Source: Alphaproteobacteria bacterium UBA6187
GTDB taxonomy: Bacteria > Pseudomonadota > Alphaproteobacteria > Rickettsiales > UBA6187
Assembly: GCA_002422795.1 (NCBI GenBank)
Contig: DITJ01000113.1
Coordinates: 1 to 34,775, forward strand
Direction: 5' to 3'
DNA length: 34,775 nt
Shown here: positions 16,700 through 24,210 of the stretch, one piece after another
How positions within the stretch are numbered: position 1 is the first letter of the stretch
Layout of the letters: each line of letters starts with the position of its first letter
Notes under the pieces: generated by a model
The model's input: only the letters and a program-made list of their open reading frames with translations
Database searches by the model: none
What the model was told of the DNA's origin: nothing
Position numbers and translations under genes: made by a program

Positions 16700-17437
16700 A
16701 TGATTACAAAAGAATTTGATTTTTTTGATAGCACAAGAAATCGCAAAGTTCCTGTTATTGTTTATTTACCAAAAAATATAACTGATAATATCCAAACAAT
16801 TATATACAATCCTGGTTATGGTGGCGGACAAGAGGCGTTTGCTGAATATGATAATGGCATAAGAACCTGGCCTTATAAAAATAATACTTACCTTGCAAGA
16901 TTCTTCACGGAAAAATCGTATGCTTTTATATCAATCCAGCATGATATTATAGGTGATGAAGATGGGCTTGAAACTCTTGACCCAAAAGCTATTCAGGCGA
17001 TTGCCAGAAGGCACTTATGGGAAAGAGGTGTTGAAAATGTGCTTTTTGCAATAACGGAATTGAAAAAGCAAAATCTTGGTTTAAACCTGGAAAAGTTTAT
17101 TCTTGGTGGGCATTCTAACGGTGGCGATATATCCAAATATTTTGCAAATCTATATGCTGATAAGGTTTCACATTTGATTATTTGTGATGGCAGAAGATGC
17201 CCTATATCTCCAGATGCAAACTTAAAAATGCTAATGTTTGAGGCAAATGATACATCAACGGATGCGGGAGTGATTCCTGATGAAGGAACGCAAGAAAACC
17301 CCAAAAGGATAAATCTTGAATGGGTTATTGTAAAACCAAAGAATGCTCTGCACCAAAGCTATGATGATGATGGGCAAGAGGTTGATGTAAAACAACAGGT
17401 TTGCAGAACTATCGAATGGTTCCTGAGTTGTTTTTAG
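16700..17437 (+). CDS. Alpha/beta hydrolase fold protein
   Basis: A 245-residue cytosolic protein with no signal peptide. Features of the alpha/beta hydrolase fold are IIYNPGYGGG (oxyanion-side loop), AFISIQHD and the nucleophile elbow GGHSNGGD (Ser in GHSNG). A late His in LHQSYDDDGQEVD may complete a triad. The layout recalls PAF-acetylhydrolase/dienelactone-hydrolase-like enzymes, but substrate cannot be told. There is no clear Shine-Dalgarno; the ATG is the first in the frame. It stands alone after gyrA, following a palindrome, and is convergent with the SPFH gene. It could be an acquired single gene; base composition does not decide this. Confidence 0.8.
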   Translation: MITKEFDFFDSTRNRKVPVIVYLPKNITDNIQTIIYNPGYGGGQEAFAEYDNGIRTWPYKNNTYLARFFTEKSYAFISIQHDIIGDEDGLETLDPKAIQAIARRHLWERGVENVLFAITELKKQNLGLNLEKFILGGHSNGGDISKYFANLYADKVSHLIICDGRRCPISPDANLKMLMFEANDTSTDAGVIPDEGTQENPKRINLEWVIVKPKNALHQSYDDDGQEVDVKQQVCRTIEWFLSCF

Positions 17438-17479
17438 ATACCAGGCAAATAGTTTAACTGATACCGTTTCTTTATCAAT

Positions 17480-17556
17480 CGACTCGCTAGGAGTGCAAGG
17501 CGATGTTCGTGGAGCGTAACATACAGACCATAGCACATGATGCGGCGATTAGATAT
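17480..17556. repeat. Weak palindromic element I
   Basis: Imperfect inverted repeat between the hydrolase and the SPFH gene. TATCAATCGACTCGC on the left faces TATCTAATCGCCGC (complement) on the right, around a GGCGATGTTCGTGGAGCGTA core. The core resembles that of element G. Pairing is patchy, so this may be a decayed copy. Confidence 0.35.
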
Positions 17557-17597
17557 GGAATTTGTATAAGGATTTATGAGGTAGCCGCGTTAGAACA

Positions 17598-18518
17598 TTA
17601 ACCATTTTTAGGTTTAGACAAACTATCAAACACGCTTAAAGCCTGCGCCACCATTCCTGCGGCATCGCCAGGGTTAGAAGGGAGCAAGATAGTAGTGCCT
17701 TTTTGCGCAAGCTGGCTGAATGCCTCAACATATTTTTCAGCTATTTTAAGGGCAACTGCTTCATGCGCGCCTTGCATCTGCATAGCTTCGGCAACCTGCT
17801 TGATACCAAGAGCGGTGGCTTCTGCCACTGCTAAAATAGCTTCAGCCTCACCTTTTGCGCGGTTCACCTGGTCAATTTGGGCCGCTTCAGAATTTAAAAC
17901 CACTTCCCGTTTATCTGCTTCAGAAATATTAATCTGGGCTTCCCTTTTACCTTCAGATTCCAAAATATCCGCACGTTTTTTCCGCTCCGCAGCAACCTGC
18001 AATTCCATTGCTTGCAACACTGTATGTGGTGGCTCAATATCCTTAATCTCATAACGCATACATTGTATACCCCATGAATGCGCAGCCTCATTTATTGCCT
18101 TTACAATATTCACGTTCAGGCTTTCACGTTCTTCAAAGGTTTTATCAAGGATGATTTTACCTATTTCAGAGCGCATTGTTGTCTGCGCTAATTGCGAAAG
18201 TGCATAAAATGGGTCGCTAACGCCATAAGAAGCAGCTTTTGGGTCGATAATGCGTACATATAATATACCGTCTATATTCAATGTTACGTTATCTTTGGTG
18301 ATGGCAGCCTGGCGCTGGATTGCAACTGCTTCTTCCTTTAACGAATGCTTATAGGCAACATTTTGGATAAATGGGATAAGGAAATTCATGCCAGGCTGTA
18401 AAACCCTGTCAAATTTTCCCAGGGTTTCCACAACCCAGGCTTTTTGCTGCGGAACGATTTTAATTCCCATAAAGGCTAGAACCGCTAGTACAAATGCTAT
18501 AGTTGCTATAAAATCCAT
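17598..18518 (-). CDS. SPFH/stomatin-like protein (paraslipin, QmcA type)
   Basis: A 306-residue membrane-anchored SPFH protein. The N-terminal hydrophobic segment MDFIATIAFVLAVLAFMGIKIVP is followed by the SPFH domain (QQKAWVVETLGKFDRVLQPGMNFLIPFI, YVRIIDPKAASYGVSDP). An Ala/Glu-rich coiled coil follows (about residues 180-260, EAILAVAEATALGIKQVAEAM). Such proteins oligomerise into membrane microdomain scaffolds and pair with NfeD proteins. The NfeD gene lies upstream on the same strand, supporting this, although element A4 now separates them. AGGA 6 bases before the ATG supports the start. Confidence 0.93.
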   Translation of the reverse strand: MDFIATIAFVLAVLAFMGIKIVPQQKAWVVETLGKFDRVLQPGMNFLIPFIQNVAYKHSLKEEAVAIQRQAAITKDNVTLNIDGILYVRIIDPKAASYGVSDPFYALSQLAQTTMRSEIGKIILDKTFEERESLNVNIVKAINEAAHSWGIQCMRYEIKDIEPPHTVLQAMELQVAAERKKRADILESEGKREAQINISEADKREVVLNSEAAQIDQVNRAKGEAEAILAVAEATALGIKQVAEAMQMQGAHEAVALKIAEKYVEAFSQLAQKGTTILLPSNPGDAAGMVAQALSVFDSLSKPKNG

Positions 18519-18556
18519 GATATTTCCTAAGATTTAGTAATTTAAATAGTGAGTTA

Positions 18557-18757
18557 TGTTGTGCTGTCATCCCGGGATTTAGAAAACCTTAGGCTCACGC
18601 TTAGAGACATAGGTTTTCTTAATGCCCGGGATCCATATCCCAGAGCCATTTTTAATTATAAAGGACTCTGGAATATGGATCCCGGATAGCTCGCTTTTTC
18701 TAAAAAATCTTGAAGTAAGATTTTTTGAAAAACCGGCTTCCGGGATGACAGCACAAC
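18557..18757. repeat. MITE-like element A4 inside the nfeD-SPFH unit
   Basis: Terminal inverted repeat TGTTGTGCTGTCATCCCGG and its complement (ending at 18757) enclose two tandem hairpins. The internal order is that of A1 and A2 (TTTAGAAAAC..GTTTTCTTAA, then GATAGCTCGCTTTT...). Where A1 has TTCCAG/CTGGAA, A4 has CCCGGG or CCGG forms at every matching position. It lacks the TAGCGAATTA ends. It starts 39 bases beyond the SPFH start and stops 16 bases before the nfeD stop. Confidence 0.85.
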
Positions 18758-18772
18758 ACAAATTAGCTTACA

Positions 18773-19246
18773 TCACTCTAGCTCCACCACCAGAATATTG
18801 CCTTTTACTTCCAGAATCCTTACTTGTTGGCCTTCTTCTAGTTTTTCTACGCGGCTGTTTTCAGAAAGCATAGCCTGCATAATTGTGCCAGACCATTTAG
18901 CTTCACCGGTTTTGCCTTTAACAAGCGCTCCATTACAAACTATAGCAATATCGCCAACCATATTGGCAAAGCCTTCGGTTTTATTTTTTTTATGGAAATG
19001 CTGCATAGGAACCCATAATATACCAGCCCAGGCAAAGCTGGCTGCAAGGAAAACCGCAGTGTGTAATATATATTTATCAGCGGGTAAGATGCTGAATTCT
19101 ATTAATCCCCCGGTGGTAATTGCAGCAAGTCCTGCAAATAAAAAACCAATTCCCGGAATCGCCAAAGCTTCAAGAAGGATAAATAAAGCACCGGCTGCAA
19201 GCCAGTAGATACTTATATTTTGCGCTAGTGTTTCAATATTAGTCAT
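18773..19246 (-). CDS. NfeD-family membrane protein (short form)
   Basis: A 157-residue NfeD protein of the short class without the N-terminal ClpP-like protease. It has three to four membrane segments (IYWLAAGALFILLEALAIPGIGFLFAGLAAITTGG, then AVFLAASFAWAGILWVP) and a C-terminal OB-fold-like domain (GDIAIVCNGALVKGKTGEAKWSGTIMQAM...EGQQVRILEVKGNILVVEL). These proteins work with SPFH partners, and one is encoded immediately downstream. AGG 4 bases before the ATG fits the start. Octamer hairpin D2 lies 46 bases upstream. Confidence 0.92.
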   Translation of the reverse strand: MTNIETLAQNISIYWLAAGALFILLEALAIPGIGFLFAGLAAITTGGLIEFSILPADKYILHTAVFLAASFAWAGILWVPMQHFHKKNKTEGFANMVGDIAIVCNGALVKGKTGEAKWSGTIMQAMLSENSRVEKLEEGQQVRILEVKGNILVVELE

Positions 19247-19292
19247 ACTACCTGGGTATAATATTACTTATGGTAAGTCAATATTATATGTT

Positions 19293-19396
19293 AGTTTAAC
19301 GGTGTAACAGTTTAACAGTGCAATAATGTAATTGAAATAGAAGGATAGATTATTTTCCTTTACCGTTACACCGTTACACCGTTACACCGTTAAACT
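19293..19396. repeat. Iterated-octamer hairpin D2 between spoT and nfeD
   Basis: Left arm units are AGTTTAAC, GGTGTAAC, AGTTTAAC, AGTGCAAT, AATGTAAT (19293-19332). The right arm, read as complement from 19396, is AGTTTAAC followed by GGTGTAAC three times. The outer 16 bp pair perfectly, then the arms diverge but keep the 8-bp period. It lies 14 bases after the spoT stop and upstream of nfeD on the same strand. Confidence 0.85.
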
Positions 19397-19410
19397 ATCA
19401 TGCCACCACA

Positions 19411-21567
19411 TCACCTCTTAACCCTGCTAACCGCATGTATCCTGTGGTCAGCGCGTAGCGAGGTTATTATACTGCTTAAATGTTTATCGCCTTTTACAAC
19501 CACATCCACAATCATCACAAAGAATTCCGGTGTACGTTCTGATATTTTTAAATTGCTGATATTGCCGTGTTCCTGCGAAATAATATTGGCAAGGGCGCCA
19601 AGTGCGCCAGCTTCATGCACAAGCGTAGCCTTTATCCTGCCCACATAAGCTTGCTCGCCGCTTTCCTTACCCCAGGAAACATCCACAAGACGCTCTGGAG
19701 TGCTGGCAAAATTGCTAAGCATTTCACAATCGGAAGTGTGTATGGTCATGCCTTTGCCGGTTGTAACAACGCCAATGATATTATCACCAGGTATTGGGTG
19801 GCAGCATTCGGCAAAATAAACCGCCATGCCTGGAAGCAACCCCTTAATCGGCAAAGATTCGCTAGTGTGCTTATTACTACGGTTAGAAAGCAGCAGTGAA
19901 AGCGGGTTTTTGCTTTTTCCACTGGCAATTTTTTTATTAGGATATAAAGATTTTATAACCTCAACAGGTGGAATAAGCCCTTCTCCTATTGCCGCATAAA
20001 CATCATCAACGCTTTTCTTGCGTAGAATCTCCAGGGATTTTTCCAGTTTCTTATCTTCAATTTCCTTTATGCCGGCTTCCTTTGCCACTTTGGATATAAC
20101 CCTGCGGCCAAGCTTAATATACTCATCGCGCTTTTGCGCACGCACGAATCTTTTAATTTCACTTTTAGCCTTACCGGTTACTACAAAATTCTCCCATGCC
20201 GGGGAAGGCACTTGTGTTTTTGAAGTGATAATATCTACCTGGTCGCCATTATTAAGCTGCACGCGAAGCGGTACTATACGCCCATTTACTTTTGCGCCTG
20301 TGCAGCGGTTGCCGATGTTTGAATGCACTTCATAGGCAAAATCCACCGGAGTTGCGCCCTTGGGCAGGGCTACTAAATCGCCTTTCGGAGTGAAGCAGAA
20401 TACCTGGTCGTAATCCATTTCCAGCTTGGTGTTTTCCATGAATTCTTCTGGATCTGCGGTATGTTCAAGGATATATAGAAGCTCACGTACCCATTTATAT
20501 TGTTTGCCGTCAGTGCTATAATCCCTGCCTTGTTTATAAGACCAATGCGCTGCTACACCTAACTCAGCCACCTCATGCATTTCATTGGTGCGTATTTGTA
20601 TTTCAATAATTTTCTGGCCTGGTCCCATTACCACCGTATGTAATGATTGGTAACCATTTTCCTTTGGTGTGCTGATAAAATCCTTAAAACTATCGGGTAC
20701 CATTTTATATTTGGAATGGATAATCCCCAACACCCGGTAGCATTCTTCCGGTTTTTCAGTAAGGATACGGAAAGCCATTACATCGGAAACTTTCTCAAAA
20801 TTTATATTCTTACGTTCCATTTTACGCCAGATAGAACAGGCACTTTTCTCTCTGCCCTGAACTTTGAAATGTATATTCTGGCCTGAATCATTAATAGTTT
20901 CGTTTAATTCATCTACTATAACATTAACTGTATCACCGCCTTTCTTCTTCAAATAATCCAGGCGGCTGATGATTGATTCACGCACCTCAGGGTGAAGTTC
21001 TGCAAACGCCAAATCCTGCATTTCATTTTTTAATGTTTGCATACCGATACGTTCGGCAAGTGGCGCATAAACTTCCATGGTTTCATGGGCGATACGTAGG
21101 CGCTTTTTTGGAGATTTTACAAAATGCAGCGTGCGCATATTATGCAGGCGGTCTGCTAATTTTACCAGCAATACCCTGATATCTTCAGACATCGCCATAA
21201 GTAATTTACGGAAATTCTCAGCCTGTTTTGTTTGTTCCGATTGCAGTTCAATTTTGGTAAGTTTGGTTACGCCATCCACAAGGGCGCGGATTTCATCACC
21301 GAATTCCACTTCTATATCATTTAAAGTTACATCGGTATCTTCAACCGTATCATGCAGGAGTGCGGTTATAATTGTACTCACATCCAGATGCATCTCAGAA
21401 AGGATAAGCGCCACTTCAAGGGGATGGTAATAATATGGGTCACCGGATGCACGTTTTTGGGTGCCGTGTTTTTCCTTAGAAAAATCGCAGGCATGCTCAA
21501 GCCTGACGATATTTACGGCAGGGTCGTAAGACTTTACTTTTTCTATTAATTCTTTTTTATCTGGCAT
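19411..21567 (-). CDS. spoT: Bifunctional (p)ppGpp synthetase/hydrolase
   Basis: A Rel/SpoT enzyme of 718 residues, full length for the family. The HD hydrolase domain shows YYYHPLEVA and HDTVEDT, then KLADRLHNMRTL. The synthetase domain shows GREKSACSIWRKM, STPKENGYQSLHT and EMHEVAELGVAAHW. TGS (FTPKGDLVALPKGATPVDFAYEVHS) and C-terminal ACT domains follow. Both catalytic centres look intact, so it should make and degrade the alarmone. Many obligate Rickettsia carry only fragmented copies, so an intact gene suggests a bacterium still sensing starvation. The ribosome site is weak. The 5' gap has a plausible promoter at 21640-21668. Confidence 0.96.
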   Translation of the reverse strand: MPDKKELIEKVKSYDPAVNIVRLEHACDFSKEKHGTQKRASGDPYYYHPLEVALILSEMHLDVSTIITALLHDTVEDTDVTLNDIEVEFGDEIRALVDGVTKLTKIELQSEQTKQAENFRKLLMAMSEDIRVLLVKLADRLHNMRTLHFVKSPKKRLRIAHETMEVYAPLAERIGMQTLKNEMQDLAFAELHPEVRESIISRLDYLKKKGGDTVNVIVDELNETINDSGQNIHFKVQGREKSACSIWRKMERKNINFEKVSDVMAFRILTEKPEECYRVLGIIHSKYKMVPDSFKDFISTPKENGYQSLHTVVMGPGQKIIEIQIRTNEMHEVAELGVAAHWSYKQGRDYSTDGKQYKWVRELLYILEHTADPEEFMENTKLEMDYDQVFCFTPKGDLVALPKGATPVDFAYEVHSNIGNRCTGAKVNGRIVPLRVQLNNGDQVDIITSKTQVPSPAWENFVVTGKAKSEIKRFVRAQKRDEYIKLGRRVISKVAKEAGIKEIEDKKLEKSLEILRKKSVDDVYAAIGEGLIPPVEVIKSLYPNKKIASGKSKNPLSLLLSNRSNKHTSESLPIKGLLPGMAVYFAECCHPIPGDNIIGVVTTGKGMTIHTSDCEMLSNFASTPERLVDVSWGKESGEQAYVGRIKATLVHEAGALGALANIISQEHGNISNLKISERTPEFFVMIVDVVVKGDKHLSSIITSLRADHRIHAVSRVKR

Positions 21568-21639
21568 TAGAGAGCTACTTGTTCTTTAATTTTTAACAGA
21601 TTTTTAATTGTAAATTAAAGAGACGGAAAAAGCTATAAT

Positions 21640-21668
21640 ATTGTATTAATATACTTGCCACCCGACAA
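21640..21668 (-). promoter_or_regulatory. Candidate spoT promoter
   Basis: On the minus strand, TTGTCG (21663-21668), a 17-base spacer and TACAAT (21640-21645). The last base of the -10 is 72 bases before the spoT start. Prediction from consensus only. Confidence 0.4.
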
Positions 21669-21707
21669 TTGATGTAGAAATGGTATGACTATTATTTCTA
21701 CGTATTT

Positions 21708-22619
21708 CTAAAGCCGCGCCTCTATTTTATCCCTGAGTTCCTTAGTTACTTCAACTTTCCTGCCGTTTAATTCATCTGCGAACCACATTTCAAATCCAGG
21801 CGCGGCTTGATGTAACAGCATGCCAAGGCCATCTACTATAGGATTGCCCCTATCTTGCGCTGCTTGTAATAATGGGGTGATTAGGGGGCGGTAGACTATA
21901 TCGGTTACCAGCGCATCTTTTGGCAGATGCTCCAGGTTTATATCGAGTGGCGGCTGACCGGCCATGCCGAGTGAGGTGGTATTTATGAGCAGGTTTGCGC
22001 CCTCCAGGGCTTTATCAATCTGCCTCCAATCAATAACGCTTATTGTGCCATTCCAGTCACTAAATGCAGTATCTTTATATTTATTTAAATCATCTACTAT
22101 TTTTTCAGCCTTATATTTACTTCTATTTGTAATAATTATTTCTGGAATATTATCAGTTGTTGCCGGAACATGGCCAATCATAAGCGACATTACTATCGCC
22201 CTTGCTGCGCCGCCTGCACCTAGCACTATTGTTTTTCCGTTGATTACATCAGCATTGTGCTGGGTGGTTATATTATCCAGGAAGCCTATATAATCGGTAT
22301 TTTTACCTATATATTTTCCATTAATTATTGAAACTGTGTTTACAGCCCCGGTAATTATTGCCGCGCTGCTTTCAACGCTATCATCAAACCCGCCCATTTG
22401 CGCTATTAACTCAAACGCCCTTTCCTTAAAAGGCAAGGTAATATTACAGCCAACATAACCTTCACTATGCAGGTTTTTAAACCTTTCATCAAAATCATCA
22501 GGGTGGATTTCAAGTTTTTCGTAAGAACCTTCTATGCCATTTTCTTTAAGCCAGTAATTATGGATCTCCGGGGAAAGTGAGTGTTTAATCGGGTAGCCTA
22601 TTACGCAAACTTTTTTCAT
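21708..22619 (-). CDS. aroE: Shikimate dehydrogenase
   Basis: Reduces 3-dehydroshikimate to shikimate with NADPH in the aromatic (chorismate) pathway. The 303-residue protein shows the substrate loop SLSPEIHN, the catalytic lysine K65 in NITLPFK, aspartate D109 in GKNTDYIGF, the NADP-binding glycine loop GAGGAARA and GMLLHQAAPGFEMWF near the end. The length is about 25 above average, with a few extra loops. GAGG 7 bases before the ATG supports the start. It runs in the same direction as spoT, with a 140-base gap carrying a likely spoT promoter. Other aro genes are not in the window. Confidence 0.95.
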   Translation of the reverse strand: MKKVCVIGYPIKHSLSPEIHNYWLKENGIEGSYEKLEIHPDDFDERFKNLHSEGYVGCNITLPFKERAFELIAQMGGFDDSVESSAAIITGAVNTVSIINGKYIGKNTDYIGFLDNITTQHNADVINGKTIVLGAGGAARAIVMSLMIGHVPATTDNIPEIIITNRSKYKAEKIVDDLNKYKDTAFSDWNGTISVIDWRQIDKALEGANLLINTTSLGMAGQPPLDINLEHLPKDALVTDIVYRPLITPLLQAAQDRGNPIVDGLGMLLHQAAPGFEMWFADELNGRKVEVTKELRDKIEARL

Positions 22620-23065
22620 TTCTTATCCTCAATTGGTTTTGTAGGGGAGTTTTAAAGGGCGGTAGGGATTTTTAATAAACCACAGTCTCTGAAAAATTGT
22701 AAAACATTCCCATTTGCTCCTATTTACACGCTTTAATACCAAGTCACAATAGCTTAATCCGTAAGTTAAATTAACTGAGCAGGAAGTGCTTAGCTTGGAT
22801 TGTAATGTGGGTGTTCCCTAACATACTGACAAACAGGCTGTTTATTTATTTTAATATTATGTATAAGTTTTTATTGCATTTAAATATCCATATCTTTATT
22901 ACATAACCCAGCCTTCTAGAGTTTTAAATAATGTCAACCTTGCAAAAAATTAATGTTGAATTGAGGATTTGGCAGGGATGGCGACGCTATAACGGCAAAC
23001 ATGGTTGATAAACAATCATGTTGAGATTAAACAATAAAAAAACTTAAATTATTTTGGAGACTACC
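22620..23065. other. 446-base gap without a clear gene
   Basis: AT-rich intergenic region between the divergent aroE and Ala-rich genes. It contains AATACCAAGT at about 22736, which matches the end of element C, but no second arm. Two loosely similar blocks, GTAGGGGAGTTTTAA and GTAGGGATTTTTAA, lie near 22640-22675. A promoter for the Ala-rich gene must lie near 22960-23030, but I cannot fix it. No RNA gene was recognised. Confidence 0.4.
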
Positions 23066-23383
23066 ATGACTAAATTCCTAAGCGCTATGTTCGTTGTTGC
23101 TATGCTTGCTGCTGGTTCTGCTGCTGTTGCTAATGAAGCTGCTGCTCCTAAAGCTCCTGCTGCTGCTAAAGCTGCTGCTGCTAAAGCTGATAAAGCTGCT
23201 CCTGCTGCTCCTGCTGCTGCTGCTCCTGCTGCAACTGCTGCAACTGCTGCTAAAGCTGATTGTTCTAAAGTAGAAGGCGCTGCTAAAGCTGAATGTGAAG
23301 CTGCTGCTTCTGCTGCTCCTGCTGCTCCTGCTGCTGGTAATGCTGCTCCTGCTGCTGCTCCAACTGCTCCAGCTAAAAAATAA
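23066..23383 (+). CDS. Ala-rich exported low-complexity protein
   Basis: A 105-residue protein with a signal peptide (MTKFLSAMFVVAMLAAGSAAVA) and a mature part of Ala, Pro and Lys. 53 residues are Ala, and about 51 of these use GCT. A single Cys pair, DCSKVEGAAKAECEA, could form a disulfide-closed loop. The start is the ATG at 23066, with GGAG 6 bases upstream; a TTG 12 bases earlier is not needed. A strong terminator follows. The strict codon choice and good signals suggest high expression. Family unknown; a periplasmic or cell-surface structural role is a guess. Confidence 0.8.
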   Translation: MTKFLSAMFVVAMLAAGSAAVANEAAAPKAPAAAKAAAAKADKAAPAAPAAAAPAATAATAAKADCSKVEGAAKAECEAAASAAPAAPAAGNAAPAAAPTAPAKK

Positions 23384-23420
23384 TTATTAATCCTTAGTTT
23401 TTAACTAAGCATTAAAGTTT

Positions 23421-23460
23421 ATACCGCGTATCAGGCAACTTATACGCGGTATTTTTATTT
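23421..23460 (+). terminator. Intrinsic terminator after the Ala-rich gene
   Basis: ATACCGCGTAT (23421-23431) pairs perfectly with ATACGCGGTAT (23442-23452) around a 10-base loop, followed by TTTTATTT. Stem and T-run are classical. Confidence 0.85.
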
Positions 23461-23533
23461 TAGTCGCTAGTTGCTAGTTATTAGTTGCTAGTATATACTT
23501 CACTAGTGACTAGCAACTAATAACTAGCAACTA
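23461..23533. repeat. Iterated-heptamer hairpin D3 before the response regulator
   Basis: Units TAGTCGC, TAGTTGC, TAGTTAT, TAGTTGC, TAGTATA are followed by a turn and the complementary set. A perfect 25-bp inverted repeat joins 23468-23492 with 23509-23533. The right arm stops 2 bases before the ATG at 23536, leaving no normal Shine-Dalgarno. The same arm sequence occurs upstream of ssb (D4). Confidence 0.9.
23471..23499 (+). promoter_or_regulatory. Candidate promoter embedded in hairpin D3
   Basis: TTGCTA (23471-23476), a 17-base spacer and TATACT (23494-23499). The -35 is made by a heptamer unit and the -10 lies at the start of the hairpin loop. A transcript starting near 23506 would carry only the right arm, so the hairpin would exist in DNA but not in the mRNA. 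Confidence 0.45.
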
Positions 23534-23535
23534 TC

Positions 23536-24210
23536 ATGCGCGTCCTTGTAATTGAAGATGATAAAAGCCACGCTGAATATATTGTCAGCGGTTTAAAGGA
23601 AGCCGGGCATAATCCGGATCTTGCCATAAATGGTATAGATGGCTTGCACATGGCCACAGAAGAAAAATACGATATAATAATAGCCGACCGCATGCTGCCG
23701 AAACTTGATGGCCTTGCAGTAATCCAGGCGCTCCGCAGCAGCAATAATAAAACCCCTGTACTGATACTAAGCACCCTATCCAATGTTGAAGAACGCATTA
23801 AAGGCTTAAAAGCTGGTGGGGATGATTACCTTACCAAGCCATTTTCATTTGGTGAGTTACTGGCGCGCATTGAAGCCTTGCTCCGCCGAAATACAATAGA
23901 ATCTGAACATACGGTCCTTACCGCCGGTGATTTGGAAATGAACCTTATTACCCGTGAAGTTAAGCGCGATGGCAAGAAAATAACCTTACAAAACAGAGAG
24001 TTCCGCCTGCTTGAGTTTTTAATGCGCCGCCCTAACCAAGTTGTTACAAGAACCATGCTGCTTGAAGGCGTGTGGGATTTTCATTTCAACCCTGCCACTA
24101 ACCTTATTGATGCGCAAATGAGCAAACTCCGCCAGAAGGTGGATAAAGGGCATGCAAAGCAGATTATCCAGACAATCCGTGGTGCGGGGTATAAAATCTG
24201 TGGGGATTAA
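23536..24210 (+). CDS. OmpR-family response regulator
   Basis: A 224-residue two-domain regulator. The receiver has the acidic pocket E7-D8-D9, the phospho-acceptor D51 (IIADRMLP), T80 and K101 (LTKPFSFGEL). The C-terminal winged helix shows GDLEMNLITREVKRDGKKITLQNREFRLLEFLMRRPNQVVTR and the closing IRGAGYKI typical of OmpR/PhoB. It probably binds DNA as a dimer after phosphorylation by the kinase encoded next to it. The start MRVLVIEDD is canonical, although it has no Shine-Dalgarno and follows directly on hairpin D3. Target genes are unknown. Confidence 0.94.
   Translation: MRVLVIEDDKSHAEYIVSGLKEAGHNPDLAINGIDGLHMATEEKYDIIIADRMLPKLDGLAVIQALRSSNNKTPVLILSTLSNVEERIKGLKAGGDDYLTKPFSFGELLARIEALLRRNTIESEHTVLTAGDLEMNLITREVKRDGKKITLQNREFRLLEFLMRRPNQVVTRTMLLEGVWDFHFNPATNLIDAQMSKLRQKVDKGHAKQIIQTIRGAGYKICGD

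Noticed and set aside
18579..18873. Short frames on both strands inside element A4
   Set aside because: They arise from the palindromic sequence and mirror one another (GIHIPE and SGIWIP repeats); not genes.
19361..19396. Tandem GTTACACC repeats considered as a CRISPR remnant
   Set aside because: Units are 8 bp with no spacers and no cas genes; they form one arm of a hairpin.
21672..21697. Hairpin GTAGAAAT/ATTTCTAC below the aroE stop as terminator
   Set aside because: Only 8 bp, A/T-rich, 12-base loop and no T-run; could be chance in this composition.
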